From the IMG/VR virus record IMGVR_UViG_3300033182_000867, positions 1-21,970 of that record: a stretch of 21,970 nt of DNA; one strand, written 5' to 3'. Below are positions 1 through 6,489 of the stretch, piece by piece; position 1 is the stretch's first letter, and every line of letters begins with the position of its first letter. Both the position numbers and the translations under genes were made by a program. Under the pieces are notes generated by a model, which made no database searches, was not told the origin of the DNA, and saw only the letters and a program-made list of their open reading frames with translations. The stretch comes from a virus.

Positions 1-1
1 A

Positions 2-451
2 GAAGAAGCATTTAAGCACGAAATCTATATGATTTCTGTGTTTGGCAGGAAAGATTTGGGGACAGGTATTCTTTACAATAAAACTAATGGTGGTGATGGA
101 GTTTCTGGTGCAAAATTACCAAAAACAAAAGAACATAAAGATAAAATAGCAAATGCTCATAAAGGTAAAAAAAGAAAACCATTTAATCAAGAGTGGAAAC
201 AAAAAATAACAAAAAATCTAACCCATAGATATGAGAAGGGACGTGCAAGTTTTGTAGGACAAAATAATGGAATGTCAAAAACTTGGAAAATAACTTTTAA
301 TGATGGGACAGAAATAACTAAAACTGGATTAGCACTTTGGGCAAAAGAAAATGGATATACCAAAGCAGCGATTTATAGAGTAGCAAGTAAAAAGGCAAAT
401 AAGCACAAGGACATTGTGGCAGTTGAGGAAGTGTCACAGGAGACATTGTAA
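2..451 (+). CDS. GIY-YIG homing endonuclease, C-terminal part (5' end outside window)
   Basis: The reading frame is open from base 2, so the gene starts before the window and about 149 residues are visible. The first part, through FGRKDLGTGILYNKTNGGDG, matches the end of the GIY-YIG nuclease domain of phage Seg-type and mobile endonucleases, where a conserved Glu lies just before the Gly/Asn-rich block. A Lys-rich linker follows (KTKEHKDKIANAHKGKK, a NUMOD3-like DNA-binding repeat). A C-terminal helix-turn-helix-like segment (TKTGLALWAKENGYTKAAIYRV) resembles NUMOD1 modules. Known family role: site-specific DNA cleavage that spreads the gene between phage genomes. The catalytic GIY-YIG strands are not in view, so activity cannot be judged. 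Confidence 0.8.
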   Translation, partial: EEAFKHEIYMISVFGRKDLGTGILYNKTNGGDGVSGAKLPKTKEHKDKIANAHKGKKRKPFNQEWKQKITKNLTHRYEKGRASFVGQNNGMSKTWKITFNDGTEITKTGLALWAKENGYTKAAIYRVASKKANKHKDIVAVEEVSQETL

Positions 452-473
452 GGCGCTCTGGATGCCCTATAGT
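446..473 (+). promoter_or_regulatory. possible sigma-70 promoter after the endonuclease gene
   Basis: TTGTAA (446-451) and TATAGT (468-473) are 16 bases apart, directly after the endonuclease stop codon and about 30 bases before the next start. Only partial matches to consensus, so this is tentative. Confidence 0.3.
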
Positions 474-500
474 AACAAGGTATTCAACAAAACACCTTAA

Positions 501-911
501 ATGGCTACAAGAGGAAGAGTGGGTTTGGAACTTGCTGATGGAAGTATTCTCAGCATTTATAGTCATTACGACAATTATCCCGAGTGGGCAGGCCGTATTC
601 TTCGCACCCACTATAATACCCGTAATAAAGTTGAGTCACTTGTGGATGGTGGAGATGTAAGTTGCCTCTGGACTGATAAAGATTGGAATGGAAACGAGTG
701 GAGTGATTGTAAGTATCAAGCACTCACTTATGCAATGCGTGGTGAGGATTGCCCTCCTCGTTATGATGAAACCCGCGAAGAGTTTCTCTCTGATGGTGAA
801 GAATACTCTTACATCTTCACCAGTGCTGGTTGGGTCTGCTATGATATGAATGAGTTCAACGATAATGACCCTGAAATCGTTGAAATCCCTGCCGGAAACC
901 TTGCTGTTTGA
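501..911 (+). CDS. conserved cyanophage protein of unknown function
   Basis: The protein has 136 residues, is acidic and is rich in aromatic residues (YSHYDNYPEW, GEEYSYIFTSAGWVCYDMNEF). I recognise this type of sequence from cyanomyovirus early regions but know no function. The ATG at 501 is the first in frame after the endonuclease gene and starts MATRGRVGLEL; no strong Shine-Dalgarno sequence is visible. No signal peptide, membrane segment or catalytic motif is seen. It is followed after 5 bases by a 41-residue gene, so the two are probably cotranscribed. Confidence 0.75.
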   Translation: MATRGRVGLELADGSILSIYSHYDNYPEWAGRILRTHYNTRNKVESLVDGGDVSCLWTDKDWNGNEWSDCKYQALTYAMRGEDCPPRYDETREEFLSDGEEYSYIFTSAGWVCYDMNEFNDNDPEIVEIPAGNLAV

Positions 912-916
912 TTGAC

Positions 917-1042
917 ATGACCGAACAAGAAAAGATGAACGCACAACTCATTGCTGAGGAGTTTTGGTTGATGGTTGAACGTGAAGCAGCAGAACTTGAG
1001 GTTACTGTTGACTACTACCTTGAAGAGTTCTTCTGTTCGTGA
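917..1042 (+). CDS. very small acidic protein, unknown function
   Basis: A 41-residue frame (MTEQEKMNAQLIAEEFWLMV, then ending YYLEEFFCS) lies between two real genes with 5- and 8-base gaps, so it fills the space as a normal gene of this operon. It is predicted mostly helical and acidic. Nothing in it points to a function. Its small size keeps confidence moderate. Confidence 0.55.
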   Translation: MTEQEKMNAQLIAEEFWLMVEREAAELEVTVDYYLEEFFCS

Positions 1043-1050
1043 TATAATCA

Positions 1051-1308
1051 ATGAGTAATCCATCGGAGACAATGACCAAGTTTTTTTACCTTGTTGAACA
1101 TTTCGTCCCATTTCCTCAATCTGAATATGGTGGCATTTGGAATGTAATCGCTGAAGATGAAAATGAGTGTTTTGATCTGATTGTTCAGAAGGATCAAGAG
1201 TTTAATGTTGAGTATTATCCTCAACTTCGACACAACATTCAAAATGCCCGCACTTATGCTCTTGCCGAAGAACTTGAGTCCCAAATTGTTGAGGAGTTTA
1301 CAACATGA
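1051..1308 (+). CDS. small acidic protein, unknown function
   Basis: It has 85 residues, including YGGIWNVIAEDENECFDLIVQK. The ATG follows a GATATAAT stretch (1041-1048), too close to the start to be its promoter in the usual sense. The stop overlaps the next start as ATGA. This is a typical member of a cyanophage early-gene string and shows no recognisable domain. Confidence 0.7.
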   Translation: MSNPSETMTKFFYLVEHFVPFPQSEYGGIWNVIAEDENECFDLIVQKDQEFNVEYYPQLRHNIQNARTYALAEELESQIVEEFTT

Positions 1309-1607
1309 ATGGTAACTTAGAACCAGAAGAAAGAGTTTATGATTGTGCTGTGCAGGCACAGGGTAAATGGTTAGGTGAACTTGCTATTACTCTTGAAAAA
1401 CTTGGATGGGATAGAGATGATAACATTGCCGTAGAGGTTGGTGGTACTTCAGTGTATGAAATTGATGGTGCTGGTACTAAGTGGGCACCAGTAAAAGGCA
1501 CCCGCAAGTACAACAAAGATGCGTTCATTGTTATCAAGAACCTTGACCGTAATCCTACTGTACCATCACAACCAAACCCAGATTTGAAGGCACATCATGC
1601 AACCTGA
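1305..1607 (+). CDS. hypothetical protein, 100 residues
   Basis: It starts with an ATGA overlap with the previous gene, which fixes the start at 1305 and implies translational coupling. The middle part (LEKLGWDRDDNIAVEVGGTS) looks like a folded mixed alpha/beta protein, and the tail is Pro- and Asn-rich. It overlaps the next gene by 11 bases. I do not recognise a family. Confidence 0.7.
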   Translation: MNGNLEPEERVYDCAVQAQGKWLGELAITLEKLGWDRDDNIAVEVGGTSVYEIDGAGTKWAPVKGTRKYNKDAFIVIKNLDRNPTVPSQPNPDLKAHHAT

Positions 1608-1851
1608 TATGGTAATTTCTTGGGAGCATCATCTCAAGAACAGAAATGTGTGGAAAGTTGAGGTAGAACTTGCCATGCAAGGTGGTGACAGTGATGAACA
1701 ACTTGTTTACACTGTTGAAGTTTATGTAGTGGCACCTACTCAAGCACTTGCTCAATACATTGTTGCTACAATGTATCCAGATTATTCTTACATTGCTGTT
1801 GCAGATGAACCCTGTGAACCTTCTGAAACTCCCCCCTTCATTTCCGCATGA
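1597..1851 (+). CDS. conserved cyanophage protein of unknown function
   Basis: It has 84 residues. The block VEVYVVAPTQALAQYIVATM is a pattern I associate with small conserved cyanophage proteins: a beta strand followed by a helix as in modified-base or translation-related small folds, but no function can be assigned. The ATG at 1597 overlaps the preceding gene by 11 bases. Confidence 0.7.
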   Translation: MQPDMVISWEHHLKNRNVWKVEVELAMQGGDSDEQLVYTVEVYVVAPTQALAQYIVATMYPDYSYIAVADEPCEPSETPPFISA

Positions 1852-2107
1852 ACCACCAAAAGGATACCACTACGAAGTTGAACCATTTCGACGTAATGTT
1901 TGTCGGATTTGCATTGTCAATGATGGTACTTTCTCCTATACTGATGTACCACCTAAGTCCGTCTGGGGATTCTATGATGTTAAAAAGGGAAGGTATTCAG
2001 CGCCTATTAACTACTCCAAGCAAGGAGATCCAGTAGATATTAACGACACCCGTCCATATACTGCGATGCAGTTAAACCTCAATCCTTTGATGGCAGCATT
2101 TCAATGA
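1805..2107 (+). CDS. hypothetical protein, about 100 residues
   Basis: The likely conserved part begins at GYHYEVEPFRRNVCRICIVN and runs to the end. The ATG at 1805 is the closest start upstream of that part. An earlier ATG at 1748 would add a hydrophobic stretch that is really the shadow of the preceding gene. With the chosen start the overlap with the gene before is 47 bases, larger than usual here, so the true start may be a non-ATG codon further in. The stop overlaps the next start as ATGA. Confidence 0.6.
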   Translation: MNPVNLLKLPPSFPHEPPKGYHYEVEPFRRNVCRICIVNDGTFSYTDVPPKSVWGFYDVKKGRYSAPINYSKQGDPVDINDTRPYTAMQLNLNPLMAAFQ

Positions 2108-2364
2108 ACTATATTCCTCAGGTTAATGATTATGTAAAATGGAAGAACCATGAGGGATGGGTGTATTTTAAGTGTGATCAATCTATTAGTATTGAGATAG
2201 GTGTGAAGGATGTTGTGTGTAATCAGGGTACATCTCACAAGAAAAATCACATCTTACTTGTGTGTTCAAACTTTCAATGGAATGAATTAGAATATGTGAA
2301 GAATAGAAGAAATGTAAACCCTGACGAGTACAAATCACAACAGTATAGACACAAAGACCCGTGA
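2104..2364 (+). CDS. conserved cyanophage protein (YVKWKNHEGWVYFKC type)
   Basis: It has 86 residues. The opening, YVKWKNHEGWVYFKCDQSIS, is one I recognise as common in cyanomyovirus genomes; its function is unknown. It reads like a small beta-barrel (SH3-like), which is an inference from the strand pattern only. ATGA overlap with the upstream gene and GTGA overlap with the downstream gene show tight coupling. Confidence 0.8.
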   Translation: MNYIPQVNDYVKWKNHEGWVYFKCDQSISIEIGVKDVVCNQGTSHKKNHILLVCSNFQWNELEYVKNRRNVNPDEYKSQQYRHKDP

Positions 2365-2591
2365 ATAAATTATGGACAGTTTGGAAGTATTCGTTAGGGA
2401 GTTTCAGTGACACAAAAACAGAAAATTATGATGATTGGGTTGCTGTCATTCGCACCTGTATATTTGTTAGTTACATGGTCACTAACACTTTTATTGTATC
2501 TGGAGTATTGAGACACTGGAATGATGTACCAAGTCAATTACATGAAACCAAAGAAGAAAGGTTATGCAAAACAAACAGCAACCTTTCTTAA
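2361..2591 (+). CDS. conserved cyanophage protein with one membrane segment
   Basis: A GTG start at 2361 overlaps the previous stop (GTGA). The 76 residues begin MNKLWTVWKYSLGSFSD and contain a hydrophobic segment, VIRTCIFVSYMVTNTFIVSG (about residues 28-48), long enough for one transmembrane helix. Charged residues lie on both sides. This family is familiar from cyanophages and its role is unknown. Its 3' part is overlapped by the next small gene. Confidence 0.75.
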   Translation: MNKLWTVWKYSLGSFSDTKTENYDDWVAVIRTCIFVSYMVTNTFIVSGVLRHWNDVPSQLHETKEERLCKTNSNLS

Positions 2592-2670
2592 GATTGAAGA
2601 TGCTGTATTCTGGGAAGAGCATGTAAAGAAAAATCTTAATGCAGTGGACACTCAAATCACTGTCCACTAA
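2521..2670 (+). CDS. small conserved cyanophage protein (KKKGYAKQTATFLKIEDAVFWEE type)
   Basis: It has 49 residues if the first of two adjacent ATG codons (2521, 2524) is used. The core QTATFLKIEDAVFWEEHVK matches a small cyanophage family I recognise, in which a strand is followed by an 'IEDAxFWE' helix. It overlaps the membrane-protein gene by 71 bases in another frame. The last codons form one arm of a hairpin (2643-2668), so translation to the end would open that hairpin. Confidence 0.6.
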   Translation: MMYQVNYMKPKKKGYAKQTATFLKIEDAVFWEEHVKKNLNAVDTQITVH

Positions 2671-2712
2671 TCTCCCACAAGACATCAATCTTCTGTATAT
2701 TAAAAGAGTCAA
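2643..2712 (+). promoter_or_regulatory. intergenic cassette 1: hairpin plus 19-base early promoter box
   Basis: AGTGGACA (2643-2650) pairs with TGTCCACT (2661-2668). It is followed at 2694-2712 by the box TGTATATTAAAAGAGTCAA, with the -10 element TATATT at 2696-2701. No good -35 is visible. The box ends 4 bases before the next ATG (2717). Five further copies of the box occur in the window, which is the main reason to call it regulatory. Confidence 0.65.
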
Positions 2713-2716
2713 ACAA

Positions 2717-2872
2717 ATGAATGACATGAGTTACACAATGGAACAGTTCGATCAAGACAAAGAAACTCTTCTCAACTTGATTGCTGATTGTGAAGAACTT
2801 GAAATGCAAGAAAATGGAGATCAGTTCTTCATTCAATGTGATGAATTTAACCAAACCAAGTACACTGTCTGA
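2717..2872 (+). CDS. small acidic protein, unknown function
   Basis: It has 51 residues and begins MNDMSYTMEQFDQDKETLL. The ATG at 2717 was chosen because it is the first after the promoter box; a frame extending to 2639 would read through the hairpin and promoter. The protein is predicted helical then beta (GDQFFIQCDEFNQTKYTV). No domain is recognised. Confidence 0.65.
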   Translation: MNDMSYTMEQFDQDKETLLNLIADCEELEMQENGDQFFIQCDEFNQTKYTV

Positions 2873-2902
2873 ACTCCAACATTGACTATTGATTTTTATC
2901 CA

Positions 2903-3109
2903 ATGACTAATACCACTTTTACAATCAAAGACTCAAAAGCAGCACAACGTCGAGTTGACAATCTTACAAGGGATAATGTAGATTATGATCTCACTACCAA
3001 TGAGGGTAGAAAACTCTTTGGTTACATGTACCTTGATTCTTATACCCAAGAAACCATCCTTTCTCAGGCACAAGGATTAAATCGTGCTCAACGTCGTCAA
3101 AAAAACTGA
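2903..3109 (+). CDS. small basic-tailed protein, unknown function
   Basis: It has 68 residues from the ATG at 2903; a TTG at 2882 would add seven residues. The C-terminus GLNRAQRRQKN is basic and could bind nucleic acid, an inference from composition only. The last 26 bases overlap the next gene in another frame. Confidence 0.65.
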   Translation: MTNTTFTIKDSKAAQRRVDNLTRDNVDYDLTTNEGRKLFGYMYLDSYTQETILSQAQGLNRAQRRQKN

Positions 3110-3347
3110 TTATCATCCTGTGAACTACCCAACTACGACTGTCAACGTCCTGCCACATCTTGAAGACCTCCGCAAAACTTGGAGGCAGCAAGATTTCCGA
3201 TTCACTAAAGAACAACAAGAAGAATATGATATGCTGATGCAAGCACGAAAAGAAAGAGTTAAATGGTTTTATGAAACGAACCGAGTGCAAGTTGGTCCTA
3301 AAGTGATTAAAAAGGCAGAAGAGGCACAAGAGGACCAAGACAGTTAA
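3084..3347 (+). CDS. conserved cyanophage protein, charged helical
   Basis: The part from NYPTTTVNVLPHLEDLRKTW onward is typical of a family I know from cyanophages: strongly charged, probably alpha-helical, rich in Lys and Glu, ending KAEEAQEDQDS. The start is uncertain. GTG at 3084 gives 87 residues and overlaps the previous gene by 26 bases, while GTG at 3120 gives 75 residues and starts VNYPTTT. No ATG is available. Its function is unknown. Confidence 0.7.
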   Translation: MLNVVKKTDYHPVNYPTTTVNVLPHLEDLRKTWRQQDFRFTKEQQEEYDMLMQARKERVKWFYETNRVQVGPKVIKKAEEAQEDQDS

Positions 3348-3354
3348 ACAAGTG

Positions 3355-3394
3355 GCACAGAGGGTCTTCTAGGGGTCTCTCTGTGCTTTATATT
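3355..3394 (+). promoter_or_regulatory. intergenic cassette 2: hairpin touching a -10 element, before the helicase
   Basis: GCACAGAG (3355-3362) pairs with CTCTGTGC (3379-3386) across a 16-base loop. The -10-like TATATT (3389-3394) follows almost at once. The downstream leader does not carry the full AGAGTCAA box. The helicase ATG is at 3416. The hairpin may end the upstream transcript. Confidence 0.5.
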
Positions 3395-3415
3395 ATCTAC
3401 ATCAACACAGCACAC

Positions 3416-4603
3416 ATGATCACTCTTCGTCCACATCAACAGCGCATCATTGATCGTATGGGGAAGTATGATAAAGGTAAAATACTGGTGCCTACTGGCG
3501 GCGGTAAAACTCTCACCATGATTCAGGATACTATTCATCAGCAGGCAATTCCTGTTGGTATTACTACGGTTGTTGTTGCTCCTCGTATTCTCCTTGCAGA
3601 GCAACTTTGCAGTGAGTTTCTTGAGTTGGTATCTACCACATACACCCATGTGATGCACGTTCACAGCGGTGAAACTCACCACTTCAGCACTACCAAAGCA
3701 GACAAAATCCATGTGTTTGCTAACACTGCCCGCGACATGGGTGAGAATGTTATCATCTTTACCACCTACAATTCTCTGCAACGTATTGTTGATGCAGATA
3801 TTGAGGTCAACAACATCTATTTTGACGAGGCACATAACAGTGTAAAGAAGAACTTTTTCCCTGCTACTGAGTTCTTTGCAGAGAACGCAGATCGTTGCTA
3901 TTTCTATACAGCAACCCCTAAACATTCTCTGACTCCTAAGAAACCAGGCATGAATGATACTGAGGTTTATGGTCAGGTTCTTGCTAACATCCCTGCACCT
4001 GAGTTGGTTGAAGGTGGTTATATTCTCCCTCCCAAAGTTGTAGTCAAGCAACTGGAGATGGTGCAAGACAAGCAGAAGATTTATTCCCGTGATTGTGACT
4101 TTCTGATGCAGACCATTGATGATCAGAAGTCTGATAAAGTTCTGGTCTGTGCGCGCACTACCAAACAGATTATTGGTCTTCTGACTGATAGTGACTTTGC
4201 TCTTGATTGTGCCAATCGTGGTATGTCTTGGATGACAATCACATCTAAGACTGGTGCAATCATTGACGGTCAGAAAGTCAATCGTGAGCAATTCTTTGAG
4301 ACACTGAACACTTGGGGTAAAGATCCTGAGAAGAAGTTTATTGTTCTGCACCACTCTATTCTATCTGAAGGTATCAACGTCAGTGGATTGGAAAGTGTTA
4401 TCTTCCTTCGCAACATGGACTACATTGGTATCAGTCAGTCTATCGGTCGTGTGATTCGTTTGGGTGATACTTCTAAGACTTTCGGTCTTGTTTGTGTCCC
4501 TGTTTATGACTCTGTGGGTATCACTACCTCTCGCAAAGTTCAGGCAGTTGTTGATACTGTCTTCCAAAAGGGACTCCCAGCAATCTCGGAGATTCGTCGA
4601 TAA
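3416..4603 (+). CDS. superfamily II DEAH-box helicase
   Basis: This 395-residue protein unwinds or remodels nucleic acid using ATP. Visible motifs in order: Walker A PTGGGKT (residues 26-32), DEAH (137-140), TATPK (165-169, motif III), and QSIGRVIRLG (341-350, motif VI with two arginine fingers), preceded by SEGINVSGLE (motif V). The start follows the promoter at 3389; an in-frame ATG at 3383 lies inside that promoter and is rejected. In T4-like phages this type of helicase (UvsW and relatives) acts in recombination and replication-fork remodelling. This one is shorter than UvsW (about 500 residues), so I do not use that name. It heads a run of DNA-metabolism genes, each with its own promoter cassette. 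Confidence 0.9.
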   Translation: MITLRPHQQRIIDRMGKYDKGKILVPTGGGKTLTMIQDTIHQQAIPVGITTVVVAPRILLAEQLCSEFLELVSTTYTHVMHVHSGETHHFSTTKADKIHVFANTARDMGENVIIFTTYNSLQRIVDADIEVNNIYFDEAHNSVKKNFFPATEFFAENADRCYFYTATPKHSLTPKKPGMNDTEVYGQVLANIPAPELVEGGYILPPKVVVKQLEMVQDKQKIYSRDCDFLMQTIDDQKSDKVLVCARTTKQIIGLLTDSDFALDCANRGMSWMTITSKTGAIIDGQKVNREQFFETLNTWGKDPEKKFIVLHHSILSEGINVSGLESVIFLRNMDYIGISQSIGRVIRLGDTSKTFGLVCVPVYDSVGITTSRKVQAVVDTVFQKGLPAISEIRR

Positions 4604-4605
4604 GG

Positions 4606-4675
4606 TGTGCCAGTTGGTCAAAGTGTCCACCATCCCCCCACAGGGGATGGTTTTCATGTATATTAAAAGAGTCAA
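4606..4675 (+). promoter_or_regulatory. intergenic cassette 3: hairpin plus 19-base box, before the MutH-like gene
   Basis: The words TGTGCCAGTT (4606-4615) and AAAGTGTCCACCA (4620-4632) come first. A 9-base-pair hairpin, ACCATCCCC (4629-4637) with GGGGATGGT (4643-4651), is followed by TTT and could terminate transcription. Then comes the box TGTATATTAAAAGAGTCAA (4657-4675; -10 TATATT 4659-4664). The next ATG is 12 bases further on. Confidence 0.7.
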
Positions 4676-4687
4676 AGGCATCCGATC

Positions 4688-5287
4688 ATGTCCGACAAAC
4701 TTTCCACCATCCAAGCAGTTGCCAAAATTAAGGTAACTGATTTTCGTGGGTTTGGTAAACCCAAAAAGAACAAAGGTTCTCGCGGTCAACTGATTGAGTT
4801 GGCATTGGGTATCCCTAACAGCAGCAAATTGACTGACCTTGTTGATGGTGAGTTAAAAACTTTCATTGTTGGTGAGTCTATTGCAGTCACTTCACTAAAG
4901 CATTGTCTGTCCGACATTATTGACGGAACTGTTGAGTTTGAAGACAGCAAAGTCGGGCAGAAACTTGCACAAACCATTTACGTTGGGTTTACTAGGAACA
5001 ACGATTATGTGGGCACAGAACTTCTTAATAAAGAAGTTGACCCACAACACTATCAAGAACTTGCAGAGGATTATGGTTACATTGCTGCACAGATTAAAGC
5101 AGCATATGCAACAGGCAGTGAACTGCACACTATCACTGGACCGAATAAACTTCTGCAAATTCGCACTAAAGCATCCAAGAATAAATATGGTGAATATACA
5201 CCACTGTGCTATAATGGAGTTGAATTGAAAGACAAATATATGGCATTTTATCTTCTTGCAGACTTCGGAAAAAAGGTTATCAAATGA
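4688..5287 (+). CDS. MutH/Sau3AI-like DNA endonuclease (probable GATC specificity)
   Basis: The protein has 199 residues. Residues 29-58 (start KGSRGQLIELALGIPNSSKL, then GELKTF) match the catalytic core of MutH and Sau3AI: a Glu in the first helix (E37), an Asp (D50) and an E-L-K triad end (E55, K57). The C-terminal part LLQIRTKASKNK (155-166) then AFYLLADF (186-193) matches MutH's LQIRPKA and GFYLKKNF region. MutH nicks unmethylated GATC in hemimethylated DNA, while Sau3AI cuts unmethylated GATC on both strands; this protein has one MutH-like unit. The D-to-E spacing is shorter than in E. coli MutH by about two residues. It overlaps the adenine methylase gene by ATGA, so the pair is coupled. 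Its GATC specificity is inferred from the family, not seen. Confidence 0.8.
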   Translation: MSDKLSTIQAVAKIKVTDFRGFGKPKKNKGSRGQLIELALGIPNSSKLTDLVDGELKTFIVGESIAVTSLKHCLSDIIDGTVEFEDSKVGQKLAQTIYVGFTRNNDYVGTELLNKEVDPQHYQELAEDYGYIAAQIKAAYATGSELHTITGPNKLLQIRTKASKNKYGEYTPLCYNGVELKDKYMAFYLLADFGKKVIK

Positions 5288-5793
5288 CATCAACTGCACT
5301 CAAGGCACTAACAGCAACTACGGGCAATCGTACCGATTGTTGGAATACTCCTGTAGAATTTGTTGGTGATGTTGTTAAGTTCTTCGACGGGCAGATTGAT
5401 ACTGACCCGTGTTGTAATGACATCAACAATCCCAACGTACCTGCCAAGGTTCTTTATACTGAAGAAACGAACGGTTTAGCACATCCGTGGATGGGAAAGG
5501 TTTTTATGAATCACCCTTATTCTGATTCTAAAACCTGGGTTCCTTATGCTGCACTCCAGTATGAAACTGGAAATGCAACAGAAATGGTTCTTCTCATCAA
5601 ACTGGATGTTTCTACCAAATGGTGGAGAGCAATCACCAAATATCCGTGGATTGCTGTCAACAAACGACTAAAGTTTGGTGAAGGTAAAGGTGCTGCACCA
5701 TTTCAGTCTGCTATTGTATATCTTGGCAAAGATCTTGACCGATTTAAGAGTAACTTTGGCAAATATGGCACACTTTATGTGCCAGTTCATTAA
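5284..5793 (+). CDS. Dam-like phage DNA N6-adenine methyltransferase
   Basis: The protein has 169 residues and the layout of the phage N-6-adenine methyltransferase family (the short Dam type): WNTP (20-23) near the start, DPCCN (41-45) at the S-adenosylmethionine site, then the catalytic tetrapeptide NHPY (76-79) where family members have NPPY or DPPY, and SAIVYLG (142-148) near the end. It would methylate adenine in double-stranded DNA. The start ATG overlaps the stop of the MutH-like gene, so translation is coupled. The likely joint role is self-protection against the partner nuclease, or marking of phage DNA. The His in NHPY is unusual but the Asn, Pro and Tyr are kept. A hairpin (TGGCACA 5766-5772 with TGTGCCA 5778-5784) lies at its 3' end. 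Confidence 0.85.
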   Translation: MTSTALKALTATTGNRTDCWNTPVEFVGDVVKFFDGQIDTDPCCNDINNPNVPAKVLYTEETNGLAHPWMGKVFMNHPYSDSKTWVPYAALQYETGNATEMVLLIKLDVSTKWWRAITKYPWIAVNKRLKFGEGKGAAPFQSAIVYLGKDLDRFKSNFGKYGTLYVPVH

Positions 5794-5847
5794 AGTGTCC
5801 ACCAACTTAACCATGCCCACCTGATTCCTGTATATTAAAAGAGTCAA
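5766..5847 (+). promoter_or_regulatory. intergenic cassette 4: hairpin inside gene end plus 19-base box
   Basis: A perfect 7-base-pair hairpin (TGGCACA 5766-5772, TGTGCCA 5778-5784) sits at the methylase gene's 3' end. TGTGCCAGTT (5778-5787), four bases, then AAAGTGTCCACCA (5792-5804) repeat the arrangement found after the helicase gene. The box TGTATATTAAAAGAGTCAA is at 5829-5847 with -10 TATATT at 5831-5836. ATG follows after 12 bases. Confidence 0.65.
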
Positions 5848-5859
5848 CGGAACAAACCT

Positions 5860-6483
5860 ATGAACTTAATTGATCTTCTTGAGACAAAAGTTGATTGGAA
5901 CAAAGTTTTTGGTGTTGTGGAGGATCTTTACAATGATCCTGGATTTACTTCCCGTGCTGATAACTTTATCGTCTCCAGTTCTGTAGAACTTGCACTTGCA
6001 GAGTTTTCTCCACTGTTTCGCGTAGATCAGATTGGATATGATTTTATCTGTGAAGGAACTGATGCTACAGGGGCAGAAATTACTATCATCGGTGAATATA
6101 AAGGGGAAGCAGTTGAACTTAAGATGAGAAAGAAACTGTTTTATTCTCCCCGTGGAAAGAATCCACACAACACACAAGATGTAAAGATGAAGAACTTTCA
6201 GGGTGACAAGAAAACTCTGAAAGATTTTCAAGAGCAAAAAACATTTAACAAACTGATTGTTCTTGACCTTGGTGGTTGGGAACAAAATGACTATAAAGTT
6301 CTTGTTATTGAGGATGAAGTTGCACGGTCTCGTTATTATGAAAAGGGAGATGGTGTCTTCGCAAAGTTTCAACTTGGAGATTACTACAAATGTGATATTG
6401 GAGAGGTAAATCCTGTTCGTTCAGATATTCTTTTGAGTGATATTATTAACGAAGCAAAAAAGAACTGGATTCGTAATCGTTGA
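5860..6483 (+). CDS. possible PD-(D/E)XK nuclease, unknown specificity
   Basis: The protein has 207 residues. I do not recognise a named family. The segment IGYDFICEG (58-66), then EYKGEAVELKMRKK (79-92), has the spacing of a PD-(D/E)XK active site: D61, then E86-L-K88 at the end of a strand. The following part is Lys-rich (DVKMKNFQGDKKTLKDFQEQ) and could contact DNA. A well-ordered strand, NKLIVLDLGG, follows, as expected in the core sheet. Its position just after the GATC nuclease and methylase pair, with its own copy of the same promoter box, suggests related work on DNA. It may equally be an unrelated phage protein with a chance ELK. Confidence 0.6.
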   Translation: MNLIDLLETKVDWNKVFGVVEDLYNDPGFTSRADNFIVSSSVELALAEFSPLFRVDQIGYDFICEGTDATGAEITIIGEYKGEAVELKMRKKLFYSPRGKNPHNTQDVKMKNFQGDKKTLKDFQEQKTFNKLIVLDLGGWEQNDYKVLVIEDEVARSRYYEKGDGVFAKFQLGDYYKCDIGEVNPVRSDILLSDIINEAKKNWIRNR

Positions 6484-6489
6484 TGTGAC

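Noticed and set aside
2639-2716. Upstream in-frame ATG for the gene at 2717
   Set aside because: It would translate the hairpin and the 19-base promoter box, which are shared noncoding elements; the same logic removed upstream starts at 3383, 9084 and 11405.
3344-4354. Long minus-strand open frame (336 codons) opposite the helicase
   Set aside because: It is the shadow of the helicase gene, whose plus-strand frame carries all helicase motifs; the minus-strand product has no recognisable features.
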